DNA of 64,000 nt, from contig CM075938.1 in the NCBI GenBank assembly GCA_038030265.1, forward strand, positions 2,209,009 through 2,273,008, given 5' to 3'. The DNA comes from Corythucha ciliata (Eukaryota; Arthropoda; Insecta; Hemiptera; Tingidae). Positions 22,101-33,029 of the stretch are shown piece by piece. The position numbers and the translations under genes are program-made. Within the stretch, counting starts at the first letter, position 1; the number at the start of each line of letters is the position of its first letter. The notes beneath the pieces were generated by a model. The model saw only the letters and a list, made by a program, of their open reading frames with translations. It searched no databases and was not told where the DNA came from.

Positions 22101-22747
22101 ATTATGGGGTAATGGTCAGAATGTGACAAGTCATCATGCGTGTGCCAATCGAAATCAGGAACTAAGCGAGGGTGAACAAGACTTACGTCAATCGCACTAA
22201 AACTGCCTGTAGCCGATGTAAAGTGTGTTGGGGAGCCATTGTTCAGAGGTACAAGGGGCACTTGCTGAAGGATTTTATCAAATATTACGCCTTTGGTCGA
22301 ATTATGGCTGGAGCCCCATGCAGCATGATGCACGTTAATATCAGCCATAACCAACGCAGGAGACGGCAAGGATTTAAGGAGGGGGGTCAGTTCACTTTCC
22401 GCCCATGATGTGTTTGGTAGGTACAAACAGCAGATGGTTAAACGGGTGGGGTATTCAATCTGCACTGCAATAGCTTGGAGACTAGTGTTTAGAGGAAATA
22501 CCACTGGATGAAGCGATTCTTCAACGAGCAAAGCGACTCCTCCGTGACTTCTACCTCCATGATGGACGGGTTCATTCTTATGGATAACCACATATGAGTC
22601 ACATTTATACGTTTGAGACGGCTTCAGATGCGTTTATTGCAGCGCAATGATAAGTGGATCATTCTGGAGTAGTAGGGTTCTCAATTCATCAGAATGACAG
22701 AATATTCCTCGTATATTCCATTGCATGAATATGTTATCCTTGATCAT
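19135..22747 (-). pseudogene. I/Nimb-like LINE ORF2 (endonuclease, RT, RNase H), disrupted
   Basis: Starts at the ATG complementing 22745-22747 (MIKDNIFMQWN). The endonuclease keeps ADINVHHAAWG, SAIDVSL and HSDHYPI, but codon 38 is TAA (22634-22636), exactly where the catalytic Glu of the LQE-THL motif belongs. The frame shifts near 22062 (RWDLSKANW resumes in another frame) and again in the G6 run at 21659-21664. From there an 849-residue frame is open. RT: TPGPDGIP, HRPISLTSC, FFDVKSAFDRVW, GVPQGSVLSV, FYADDIAVF. RNase H: YTDGA, YSAELLAI, VTDSLSS, GNDRAEALA. The C-terminal CEVC-x7-H-x4-C motif is at about 19280. The RT and RNase H catalytic residues look intact; the element is dead through its N-terminal half. 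Confidence 0.85.
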
Positions 22748-22829
22748 TAGAGTTGAAGCGAATTATAACACCACAACACCCTTCCCAAGTCGAGTACAGG
22801 CGGACCACCAAAATAGTAGACAAAGCAAA

Positions 22830-23060
22830 ATTTATAACAAACAAATAAATAAATAAACAAATAAATAAACAAACAAACAAACATATATATAAATGATTGA
22901 ATAAATATATACATATAAAAAATTAAATAAATAAATACATAAAATAAAACAATAATAACAACAAAACAATAAAACAGCAAACAGTAATAAAATAAAAAAT
23001 TGGCGAAGAAAAATAAATAAATATTAAAATGTACATATATATACACACCCATAGTATATA
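22830..23060. repeat. AT-rich simple repeat between ORF1 and ORF2
   Basis: About 230 bp of AAAT/AAAC/ATAC repeats (for example AAATAAATAAACAAATAAAT) fill most of the 333-bp gap between the two ORFs of the I-like element. Confidence 0.8.
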
Positions 23061-23080
23061 TAAAACTATAATCATTGGAT

Positions 23081-24709
23081 CTAAGTACTATCCTTATTAT
23101 TTGAAGTCTGTTGACGATCCAATCTATTCTTCGCGACATTTTGAGATTTTACTTTTAACCTCGTTTTTTTCTTGACTCTCACCCATTGGGAATCGCTCTT
23201 TTCCGATTCGTCTGTGGCATTCTCGTTCTCTTGTTCTTCAGCTTCATCGTTAGGGGGAGTCTTACCTATTTTCAACTCTTTAGACTTTGATTTCGCTACC
23301 TTAAGAGTTTGCGAACGGGTTACTCTTCTACCCTTGTTCTCCATATCCAGCTCGTCTATGAACGTTTTCCCGCTGAAATCGCTACCTGATGCTTCAGCTG
23401 TGTCGTAAGAGGCCTATTCTGTATCTCGTGCCTTAGCTTTATTTTTAAATAAAGCTCTAGACAATCTGGAGCCAGCCTCTTTTTGTTTAAATTGGGTCCC
23501 TGTCAATAACGGGAAGTCGGCTGCGGCATTGGAGTAGGATGTTCCCTGCCTTACATATCCTTCTTCCATCTTTCTCTTAGCCTCAAAGTATGAGCACTTC
23601 AGTTTCACTTTCATAGCCAAAATTTCCTTTTCTCTTTGTAAAACTTGACACTCTCTTGAATTTGTTGCGTGATCACCCTTGCAATTTACACAAGTGAATG
23701 GAGCAACACATCTATCCTCGTGTTTCGGCTTACCGCACCGACAGATCGCTACCGCGGCTCTGCAGGTATCTTGTCTGTGTCCAAACTTCTGACACTTAAA
23801 ACACGTACTCGGTGTTGGTATATAAGGGCGTACTCTAAATCTAATCGAGGCAGCTTCGACAACCTGTGGCAATTCCCCTCCTTTAAAAGTGAGAATTGCT
23901 GTACTAGTGTTTACTTTAGCTCCATTTACGTTCTTTTTAATTATAGAGACATTAACCACCCCAAATCCCACTAACGCATCCGCAATCTCATATCATCTTC
24001 AGCAAAAATTATCTCATGATGCGATATTACTCCTTTTGTCGTATTCAGGCTTGAGGATGCATCCATTTGGACATCTTGTTCCGTTACGGAGCTTAATGTC
24101 TTCAACTTCTCGGCCTGCTGACGGTCCACGGCTACCACTATTAGGTTACCGTCCCTCATTTTCCTACTTTCCCTTCAATTTCTTTACATATTTTAAAGAT
24201 AGAAATATCCTTAAACGTGCTCCCAGAAGATTTTATTACAATGAATTTGTCGTAATCTCCATCAAGGCCTAGCCTAGTTGTTTTCCCAGGGTTAGGCTGC
24301 TGCGAGGTTTTCGGAGATGTTTGCTTCGCTTTCTTAACTTGGTGTTTAGGGGCGATACCGCTATCTCCAGGTTGGAATGGTTCCATAATATATTTTCGTT
24401 TTCTCTCAGATTCTGACCCAATGGCAGCACCAAGGGATTCTGTGCTAGTGGTCAATCCTTTCTCTTTCCTAATTTTTCCCAAAGCTTCACTCAAATAAGG
24501 AGTACGATTTATAAGCTCTCCTTCCGCTTGGGTTGAGACATTGGTGTGCTCAGAGTAGCATCAGAGACTGTCTCTCCAACGCCCCCGTCATTGCTTGTAT
24601 TGTTTCCAGTGAATGTTCCAGTTAACTCGCCAGTGTCGCCCAGTGGGTCCTGACTTCCCACTGGGTTCCCATAAATCAGTCCGGCAGATATTTCTTCTTG
24701 ATTATCCAT
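23081..24709 (-). pseudogene. I/Nimb-like LINE ORF1 with three zinc knuckles, disrupted
   Basis: The ATG (MDNQEEISAG) is at 24709. The reading frame is recovered in pieces: shifts lie near 24520, 24158 (an A4 run) and 23990, and a TAG at 23414-23416 interrupts the C-terminal part. That part otherwise stays in the same frame to 23081. The centre has three consecutive knuckles: CFKCQKFGHRQDTC, CRCGKPKHEDRC and CVNCKGDHATNSREC. A region before them (VVNVSIIKKNVNG, then FRVRPYIPTP) is typical of I-group ORF1s. The C-terminal tail is lysine-rich. The role in living relatives is RNA binding; this copy cannot make the protein. Confidence 0.8.
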
Positions 24710-25124
24710 TTTGATTTATTGGGTGCGTTTTTACCCTACCGCCAGGGCGGACGAGATATCTCAAACCCTGCTTCCATGAATGTCCAGTTCTGTCCAATTG
24801 TTACCAAATGATTGATCCGTTCCTAGGGGAAAGAAGTGAATGAAAAAGGATGTAGGAAGGGTTCAAGGGGTAGATGCAGGGCTGGGAGGTTTCCCTACAT
24901 CTAGGCTACAGACCCCGGGTTTGCCAGGCCCGTAGTGACGCCAAGGCGTCACCCTGCGAAGTTCGGGATGCCTGTAGCTCCGAAGCCTGACCTCCGGCTT
25001 TTCTGTCGGGGTATGCTCCCTTATATGGCTGCCTTTCAAGGCTAACGGGACCGTCTACCCGCTCCTTTTAGTCGCCTCTTACGACACGCAGGAGATACGT
25101 TGGGTGTACTCTAACCCCCCACCC

Positions 25125-25899
25125 ACACTGCACACTAAAATGGGCCAAACGTGGCTATTCACGCCTTAAAACAATATATATACATATACTGACCACTGGC
25201 GTTTGCGCACCGAACATAATGGGCCGTTCTCTCCTGTCACCTCACCAACTATTCGACCCCCTCTCCCTTCCAAGCGTGAGTTACACGCACTTTTGTAGTT
25301 TGACTGGATAATCACGCCCTGTGAGGCTCGTTACACACATACGCGGTTTCCCGAGGCTCGGTTGCTATGTACGTGGCGTGAACGCGGTGGGGTGCGCCTC
25401 GCACGATGTGTGAACCGAAATTCGGTTTCTACGGCGGCAGCTGTTTGAAAAGGTTTTCTCGGTTCACACATGCGAGGCATCCTTCGCGTTGGCGCGGTGT
25501 GGCAACCGCGCCTCGGGAAATACCACGTATGTGTGAAACGAGCCTAAAACTGGTTAAACGGACCATTTCGTGCCTATAGGAAATGACTGAATTTATCACT
25601 TGTGCTTCTATACAACGGCCAATCTGAGCATCGCGTGCCTTGAAAATGGCTGAACTGCCGACGATACGTGCCCCAAAAATCAGTCGAATTGATCATTAGC
25701 ACGTTGTAGATGTCGTAACTGACGACTCATGCCATTAAAATGCGTAATCAGACTTGCCTAAAAATGGCCAGTTCCTGTTTCAAACTCCCGAGTATCATTG
25801 TGATGTTCGATGTCAGTTATTTGGCCCGGATCGTGGTTTCTATTGGCAAAGTTGATACCTTTCTACCTGGAATTTTCGTGCGCAATCAATAGTTTCAGT
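25125..25899 (+). repeat. B-family minisatellite, right part of split array
   Basis: Units such as AAAATGGGCCAAACGTGGC resume directly after the I-like element and continue on either side of a short TIR element at 25322-25545. The units here are more diverged than in the left part. Confidence 0.6.
25322..25545. mobile_element. 224-bp MITE with ~35-bp terminal inverted repeats
   Basis: The left end AGGCTCGTTACACACATACG, continuing through TTTCCCGAGGC, pairs with the right end GTATGTGTGAAACGAGCCT, preceded by GCCTCGGGAAA. The arms differ at a few positions. The interior is GC-rich and non-coding. It interrupts B-family units. No clear target duplication could be seen, so the superfamily is open. 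Confidence 0.7.
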
Positions 25900-26886
25900 C
25901 AGTGGCGTGCCCATGAGGAGGGTTTTGGGGTTCAGAACCCCTCCCAGAGTACTTCAGCCACCATAGTTAAGAAATAGAAATAATAAATAAATAAATAAAA
26001 TGAAATGAATAAGTAAAAAATCAAACAAACAAAAGAAACAACAAAAAAGTGATTTTGTATAGCCCTAAAAGTTCGTTTTTTAGCAATTTAGTTCCGCTAA
26101 GTAACTATCCACGGCATAATGGTATTTATTCCACTGTCCAGGCATGGATTCAGGATTTGTTCAAGAGAGAGGGGCTTAAGAAATTCTACTAAAGATGACT
26201 TGGCAGCCATTTACTGCCTAAAATTAGCTATCCCCACCATACAGAATCCTAGACTGACTATACTCGCGCCCCAAAATGGCAAAACTAACTATTTGAGCCA
26301 TAAAAATTGCCAAACTGACACTTCACGCGCTCTGAAAATGGCTAAAACTGATTCCGCGTTGAAAAAAGCTAAACTGATCATATATAAGTGAGCTAAAATA
26401 GCCAAGTTGGTGATTCCCGTTCTAAAATTGTCCAAGCTGACTTTTTTTTAAGAGTCATAAAACTGGATCAACTGGCAATTTGTGCACTGATAATGCCTGA
26501 ACAGATGATTCCTGCTCCAAAAATGGCAAAATCAACCACCCGCGCGCCCAAAATCGGTCAAACTGACGGTTTTCGCGCCATGACTTGACGTACTTACTAT
26601 TCACGCCCTATAAAAATGGGAAAACTGACTCTACGCACTCTAAAAATGGCCAGACTGGGCATTCAAGGCACAAAATCGGCAACACCGATTCTACGTGCCC
26701 CAGAACAAGGCACGTAGAGTCAGTTTAACAATAAACTGAGATTTGCCCCTTAAAAAGGCCTAAACAGATTATTCCTGACCTGAGAATGGCAAAAACGGTC
26801 ATTCGCGCGTCAAAAATAGCCAAACTGAGCCTTCGCAATGTCTAAATTTAACATTCGTGCCCTAAAAAGTCCTGGGCACGCCACTG
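25900..26886 (+). mobile_element. 987-bp element with CAGTGGCGTGCCCA inverted ends carrying a B array
   Basis: CAGTGGCGTGCCCA at 25900-25913 is matched by its exact reverse complement at 26873-26886. Inside are an AT-rich stretch (25975-26040) and a B-family array from about 26220. Termini beginning CAGTGGCGT are common in hAT-like elements, from memory. The flanking eight bases do not match, so a target duplication is not shown. No transposase is encoded. Confidence 0.5.
26220..26872 (+). repeat. B-family minisatellite inside the 987-bp element
   Basis: Diverged 30-bp units whose order follows the array at 12190-13410: ACTCGCGCCCCAAAATGGCA, then a GCCTGAACAGATGATTCCTG unit, then a CTTGACGTACT unit, then one containing CCAAACTGAGCCTTC. 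This order is also recognisable near 51735 and, inverted, near 31260-31340. Confidence 0.75.
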
Positions 26887-28802
26887 GTCGGAGCACGCCA
26901 GTATTAATCGATCACCGCCTCTTGATTCATGTCAATAATTATTGGCCAGATCAAGAATTATTGACCAGTAAGACGTCAGACGTGAGTTGGGCATTGCCAA
27001 GCCCAACAAATGACATCAAGCAACAATGAACTCAATAATGATGTTATTTTCTCTAGATAAGCTGGATTTCTAGTCACCCATTCCATATCCCTCCCCTCCT
27101 CACCACTATTCTATCCATGCTCCACTGTTTTTGACAAACCATAAGTACGACCCCCCCCCTTTCCTTGTAGTTTTAAGCATTTTAACTTCTTTAAAATGGG
27201 GTGAAAACATCGTTGGTTATGACGTGTGTATGTGTGGGGAGGGGGAAGCATCTCCTGGTGAGCACACACATTTTGTACTGCTCTGAGGTTAAAACTTTAT
27301 TTTAAAACGGTATCAAAACTGCCTTGAAGCGTAGAATTGCCCTTTAGGGCTATCAAGTGTGCTCTGCGGACGAGGAAGAATTGTTAGTTCAGAGAGAGAG
27401 GGGTTATGCCGAAAACTTCCCGTCAAAGGGCTCCCCTGTATTAAGGACCCTCCACAGAAGTTCATTTTAACTCTCCTTAGGTCGAGTCTCCATCTCCAAT
27501 ATGCCTCGTCCTTATTTACATTTTACGCTGAGGGAGAGAGGAAATTTAATAAAGGATGGGAATTAATGTTAAAAATTATTGAGAAATAAAGTCATAGGTA
27601 CATACTACATAAATTATCCATTTCAAGCATACAGAATGAGAAAAGACGACAATTGCGGCAGGTGACTACTACAGATCGATCGTGGATTCGCTTAAACGTC
27701 AATCAGAAATTAGTATTTTGTCCACAAAATCATTTAAACCCTGTTTTTCAAAGGGACATTGTCGACCCGGACCTAAAGGCTGTATGTATAAACTGTCCAC
27801 ACTCCGATGGGCTCTCGGCGGCCGCCCTTGAGAGTTAGTCAAATGAGCTCCGTTTATTGTCAGATGTATTTGATCCGAAATGGATTCAAAACGAACGAAG
27901 GTCTAGGAATAGACAAAAAAAACAAAAAAAAACAGACTATTCCGTTCCATTTTATTTAAAAGCCAGGCATTAATGCAGTTCATCGATCTTTTGCAGGCTA
28001 AGCGTTTGACCCTTTTTTTTCGATAATCGCTTTTTAAATGCCGGGCCCCCCACAGATTTATACTCCCACCCGTTTTCCACCATAGAAAAAAATTGTGAGG
28101 GGTGTGTGTGGGTGAGGGAGGAAGAGTGCAAAGAAAAGATGAAGAGCTGTAATCTCCTTTGAGAGCGTGAAAAAAAGTGAACTATTTAGACAAAAGAAGA
28201 GAGATATTCACGTTCTTGAGAAATTTATAGCTATTAATTTTTTTTTTCCGCGCCCATCCTTTTATTTATTTCTCACCCGCAGCGTGAATCATACTTATTA
28301 TTCCTCGGCTGTTTCTTTTCTCTCTCCTCCATCTTCTCTCTAATAATGCCCAAATAGGAGATTAACGAGTCCATGGGTACTAAGCCATTCATAGTAAAGA
28401 AGCGAGGGGATCTATCGATTAATCATGATAATCAAAAGATAGGGGTTGGGGGCGAGAAGCATCGAAAGCTTATGCTCGTATAATCACGTTTCGTCACATT
28501 TCCAAATCTTGCCTTAAAATATTGCTGTTTGAATGATACTTAAAGCCATTTTTTACTTCGCGTAAAAATATGTGGAAGATTTATACACGGATGACACATT
28601 TTGACTAATGACGCGCTTAAGCTATAAGGAAATTTTACAGGTGTATTCCATTCTGTACGCTAAGCGCGAGGATTTGCGTGTTAGAATAACGAGGGAGTTT
28701 ATCGAAAGAAAATTATGAAGAGGGACCTTTGAAAGGAATTGGATAGCCTTCTTCACATGTCTCCATCTTCCCTTATACAAAAGAACTGACAGCCAATCAA
28801 AT
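26887..28802. other. Non-coding DNA, nothing recognised
   Basis: About 1.9 kb without a recognised gene or repeat array. Short ORFs lack motifs. Confidence 0.4.
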
Positions 28803-30540
28803 TTGGACGTTTTCACAACGTGTGAGGCAGTGGTCGAGTTGGCTTTGACCCCGCTGGTGTCGAGGCTGGAGAATCTTGAGTGGCGACTTGAGAGTCATGT
28901 GTGGGGGGGGGGGGCGTCGGGCAGTGGAAGCGCCTTGCTAAGCCCCAGGTCCGCAAAAGTGGCATCTGATGCCATAGGGATGGGGGTGAGCCCTGTCGTA
29001 GAGGAATTTGCTTGACTCAGCAGAAGGGTTGAACAGATGGAGGAGAGTAGGGTTGAGGGTCTAGCGCGAGCTGATGGAGCCAGGCCTTGCGCAGGAAGTT
29101 CAGAGGGCGGTGAGTGAAGGCGTGGGAGGACTCCTTGGCTCAATACAGCTGGGGCTGCAGAGGCTGGAAATGTCTGTGGGGTCCCTTGCGAGCAGACTCG
29201 CCCAGTGGCGGACATCGTTGGGACGAAGAGGAAAAGGCCGAGAAAGGAAGCCTCCCCGTCGGCTTCCCAAGGCGGTGAGGGGAGTACCTTGACCTAGACA
29301 GGCCCACCACACCCGGCACCCGCACTTCCGGTTGAGGAGGTTGGCTGCTGGCACTTCAGAGGGAGAAACGTCAGACGTAGCCTCGGACTCAGATGAGCCG
29401 GGGAGGTGGTCTAAAGGCGAGAAGGGGCGTTGGGGTTGAGATCAACCCGGGGAGGATAGCGACCCCACAGCTTGAAGTAGTTGCGGGGAAGCTAGAGAGG
29501 ACTTTTGCCCTCTATAGGACAGTGGCGGGAAACGTCTGGGGTGCGGACTACCGCTGCCGGGCGCGTTACTTCAGGGCGGTATTCATACCCAGCCTGCTGT
29601 ACGGCTCGGCGTGGTGGTGATACCGACCAACGAGGGCCCAGAGGGCGAAAGTCCTCCATCTTGCAGCGGCAGGCGCTGGTTCGGGTAGCCATGGCGTACC
29701 GGATGGTTAGCTCCGACGCACTCCAGGTACTGGCGGGGACACCTCCCGCGGACCTCCTGCTCGATGCATGGGTCCATCGGCGCCGCCTCGCCCAGGGAAA
29801 CTTGGGCTTGATACGGTGCCGTGAAGACTGGGCAGAGCACATTGGTATTATGGCCGATGAATGGGGGGCATCCGCCTCCTCGATGACCTAGTCGTCGAGG
29901 CTTGGCAGTCGCGTTGGGCTAGCAGTCCAACGGGTAGGCGTTTGTTCGGGTTCATGCCCGATGTTCGGACGAGACTGGCGGCAGCCAAATGGTTTACCCT
30001 TGAGCACGCCGCCACTTCTATCCTGACAGGGCACGGCTCTTTCAACGCCGAGTTGTGGTTCTTCCGGCGGCGGGACTCTCCAATATGCCCTTGTGGCGTC
30101 GAGGAGGAGACCGCCGACCATGTGCTTCGTCGCTGCAGCCTCCACGGGGATCTGCGGCGGCCGGTATGGGGTAGGAATGGCCCGCCGGACGACTCAGCTC
30201 TCGTCAGAGACCTGCTGGCGTACGGCCGACTCCTGGTCTTCTCGCGCTCCTGGTTGGAGCGCAGGGGACTGGGACCGGCAGTGTCCGAGCAGGGGCACCT
30301 TCCCTTCTCGGTTTCGGTCCATGGCGCAAGCCAGCATCCTCAGCTCTGAAAGACCCACCTCCACGTGGTGCCTCTCTGAGGTGACTGGCTCGCCACCAGG
30401 CTGAGTGATGGGACCGACTCTGCAGGGGAGTCCGGGCCAAAGATGGGGTGCAGGCCAGGTTAGGGCCGGCAACGGCCTAGGTACTGGCCACATCTTAAGG
30501 AGATCCGCAGCAGAGAGTGAGGAATGCGTTCGGGGAAACA
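28803..30540 (+). pseudogene. Collapsed R1-type LINE remnant
   Basis: A GC-rich island in AT-rich DNA. The first ~500 bp encode short frames with ORF1-like, Ala/Leu/Glu-rich heptad text (LVSRLENLEWRLES) and a G12 tract at 28903-28914. From about 29450 the text is the far C-terminal part of an R1-type ORF2: FRAVFIPSLLYGSAWW, LQRQALVRVAMAYRMVS, LQVLAGTPPADLL, then WQSRWASSPTGRR and LTGHGSFNAELWFF, and a zinc motif CPCGVEEETADHVLRRC. Endonuclease and RT catalytic core are missing. Several frameshifts separate the pieces. I infer a large internal deletion that joined ORF1 to the ORF2 tail. The 3' UTR probably runs to about 30540. Confidence 0.7.
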
Positions 30541-30949
30541 TGAAAACGACTCAACAAAAATGTATCCAGACTTGCCTGTTCAACCACGATCCTGTAAATT
30601 TCGTGGCTGAAGAATCTGTTGGTTCCAGATCCCGCTACCACTAGGAGCACGGAAATAGCTATTTAGCTATTGTTTTCGCCACGTGCCACCCAAAACCTGG
30701 AGAAACTCCACATCAGCCCTTAGAACTGGCATTCAACCTCACAGAGTTTCAAGGCGTGAAACTGGAAGCCATTTTTACGAAAAGAATAACCAATCAAGCC
30801 ATTTTATAGCGCGAGCGATCCAGTTCGAGCAAAGTTGGTGCAGTTGGAGCAAAAATGGTGGGAACTGGAAGTCAATCAGTTGGTAAGGTGGAGACAGTCC
30901 AAATCGATGGGGAAGCGAACGACCGTGGTTCATCGATTTCCAGGCCACA
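30541..30949. other. Non-coding spacer
   Basis: No recognised gene. It could include the rest of the R1-type 3' UTR. Confidence 0.3.
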
Positions 30950-31510
30950 AATAGTCAATTAATCTTTCAAAGGCGCCAATAGTCAGTTTGGCAAACTTTT
31001 GGGCGCAGACATCCACTTTGAAGGCACGAATCGTCATTAACATCATCATCTTATAGCCTCGGTTGCCATTAACACCCTCTGTAGCCTCTGTCGCTTTTAA
31101 CACCATCTGCAGCCTCTGACGTCATTAACGCTATCTGCAGGGCGTAAATGATCGTTTTGACCATTTTAAGAGCATGATTTACCACGAGTATGCCATTTTA
31201 GGACGTGAATAGCCAGCTTCGCCATTTTTTAGGGCAGAAATCGTCAGATTAGACATTTTCAAGGCGCCATCAAGGCTCAGTTTGGCAATTTTTTACACAC
31301 TAATATCGTTGATATTGCCATTTCCAGGACAGCAATCATCCCTTAAGGCCTTTTTAAAGCGCCGCGTGACGTCAGTTTAACCATTTATAGGTCGCATAGA
31401 GTCAGTCTTGCCCATTTCAAAGCGTGAAATTAGCCAGTTTGGCCATTTTACAGGCGCAAAACCGTCAGTATGGTCATTTCAAGAGCGTTAAATAGTCAAG
31501 TCTGACACTT
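30950..31510 (-). repeat. B-family minisatellite, inverted
   Basis: Units read GTCAGTTTGGCCATTTT on the plus strand, the reverse of other B arrays. The reverse complement of about 31250-31345 follows the unit order of 13200-13300, including the word CCAAACTGAGCCTT. A short stretch near 31040-31130 has a different ~40-bp repeat around GCCTCTG and CATTAAC. Confidence 0.75.
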
Positions 31511-31527
31511 TTAGGGGTTCCTGAAGG

Positions 31528-31679
31528 TAGGGTGACCAGATGTAAACATTGTTTCCAGAGGACGCCTGGTACAAAAAGTGGGACAATAGTAGGACGCTTT
31601 CGACGGAAAGTAGGACGCCTAAATATAAGAACAACGACTATAATCGTTGATCAGTTTGATGCTACATCAGGTCCACGAA
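31528..31679 (+). mobile_element. Element terminus preceding a C-family array
   Basis: TAGGGTGACCAGAT at 31528-31541 repeats the word at 2907-2920. AGTAGGACGC words follow. As at the other site, a C array begins about 150 bp downstream. Confidence 0.45.
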
Positions 31680-32190
31680 AATCCGAAAACCACGAAAATT
31701 GAGTTTGAAAGAGCCAAAACTACGAAATTATGGTTTTTGAATGAGCCAAATCCGCGAATCACCGCTTTGAAAGAGCGTAAGATTTGGATGGTGATGGGGG
31801 GGGGGGGCAAAGAGGGAAACTAAACGTTGAAAAAGGCGGAATGACAGCCCAGGGATTTGAAAGCGAGAAAATCAGGAAAATTGGTGTACGATATAACTAA
31901 AATTAGTTGCAGGATGATCCTAACCCCACAAAATTGGTTTTTATAGAGCTGTCCATGGGACATTTTTGATTTGAAAGGAACCAGACTCGTGAAATTGGTT
32001 TTTCGAATGGGCCAAAACAGTGAATTTTTATATTTTTTTCTTGTTTGAATGATCCACCCCCGCGAAATTGGTTTTTTAATTAGCAAACCTCACGAAATTG
32101 GCTTGTTTAGGGGTGACTTGAGCATTCTCGCTGAATTGGTATTTTATTTATTTTTTTTTTTTTAGAGTTAGCTTCACGGCATTGGTTTTT
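31680..32190 (+). repeat. C-family minisatellite, ~30-bp period
   Basis: Units such as GAGCCAAAACTACGAAATT and GCGAAATTGGTTTTT, spaced 30-32 bp. A G12 tract at 31796-31807 interrupts the array. Confidence 0.75.
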
Positions 32191-32219
32191 AATGGTCAAC
32201 CCCGTGAGTGGCGTGAATG

Positions 32220-32990
32220 ATGTCGTTTAAATGAGAAAAAAATGCGAATGATGAAGTGTAAATGAGAAAAAAATGTAAACGATGAAGTGTAAATGATGAA
32301 AAGTGAATGATGAAATGTGAATTATGGAATTTGAATGATGACATTTGAATGATGACATTTGAATGATGACACGTGAATGATGAAATGCGAACATGCTAGC
32401 CCCATGACATTGGTTTTTAATGTTCAATCCCGTGAAAGAAGAAAATGTGAATGACGGCATGTGAATGAGAAATATGTGAATGAGACATGTGAATGAGACA
32501 TGCGAATGAGACATGTGAATGAGACATGTGAATGAGACATGTGAATGAGACATGTGAATGAGACATGTGAATGAGACATGTGAATGAGACATGTGAATGA
32601 GACATGTGAATGAGACATGTGAATGAGACATGTGAATGAGACATGTGAATGAGACATGTGAATGAGACATGTGAATGAAACATGTGAATGAGACATGTGA
32701 ATGAGACATGTGAATGAGACATGTGAATGAAACATGTGAATGAGACACGTGAATGAGACATGTGAATGAGACATGTGAATGAAACCTGTGAATGAGACAT
32801 GTGAATGAAACATATGAATGAGACATGTGAATAATGAATATGAATGATGAAATGTGAATGATGAAAACGAATTGGTTATTTTTTTAGAGCTAGCCCCATG
32901 ACAATGGTTTTCAATGGTCAATCCCGCGAATGAGGAAATGTGAAAGATGGCATGAGAATGAGACATGTGAATGATGAATTGTGAATGATT
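32220..32990 (+). repeat. Satellite with 13-bp core and 14-bp flanking units
   Basis: The core (about 32467-32835) repeats GAATGAGACATGT with a 13-bp period and very few variants. The flanks (32240-32390 and 32836-32990) have GAATGATGACATTT-type units of 14 bp. Because 13 is not divisible by three and the unit has no stop in any minus-strand frame, three overlapping minus-strand ORFs appear, all with the same 13-residue repeat. They are not genes. Confidence 0.9.
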
Positions 32991-33029
32991 TGCCCACTAT
33001 TAACGCGGATATTATCAGTACGGTATAAT

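Larger units (their letters stand above)
19033..25120 (-). mobile_element. Degenerate I/Nimb-type non-LTR retrotransposon
   Basis: On the minus strand: a 5' UTR (about 25120-24710) containing the reverse of CCTTTTAGTCGCCTCTTACG at 25064-25083, a word I remember from the 5' ends of many arthropod LINEs; ORF1 (24709-23081); an AT-rich simple repeat; ORF2 (22747-19135); and a 3' tail with ten C then fifteen A (19057-19033). RNase H plus an ORF1 with three zinc knuckles point to the I group. At least six disabling changes are visible. I could not find a clear target duplication. It lies about 40 bp from the LOA-type element, in the opposite orientation, in the same minisatellite. Confidence 0.8.

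Noticed and set aside
19033..25120. Target-site duplication around the I-type element
   Set aside because: The flanks next to the A tail (19031) and the 5' end (about 25120) show no convincing match by eye.
27787..27815. 29-bp similarity to 60801-60829 (ACTGTCCAC core)
   Set aside because: About five mismatches in 29 bases and no extension on either side; too little to call a repeat.
32227..32966. Three overlapping minus-strand ORFs with a Ser/His-rich 13-residue repeat
   Set aside because: The DNA is a 13-bp satellite; any stop-free 13-mer gives the same repeat in all three frames. No codon-level sign of selection.
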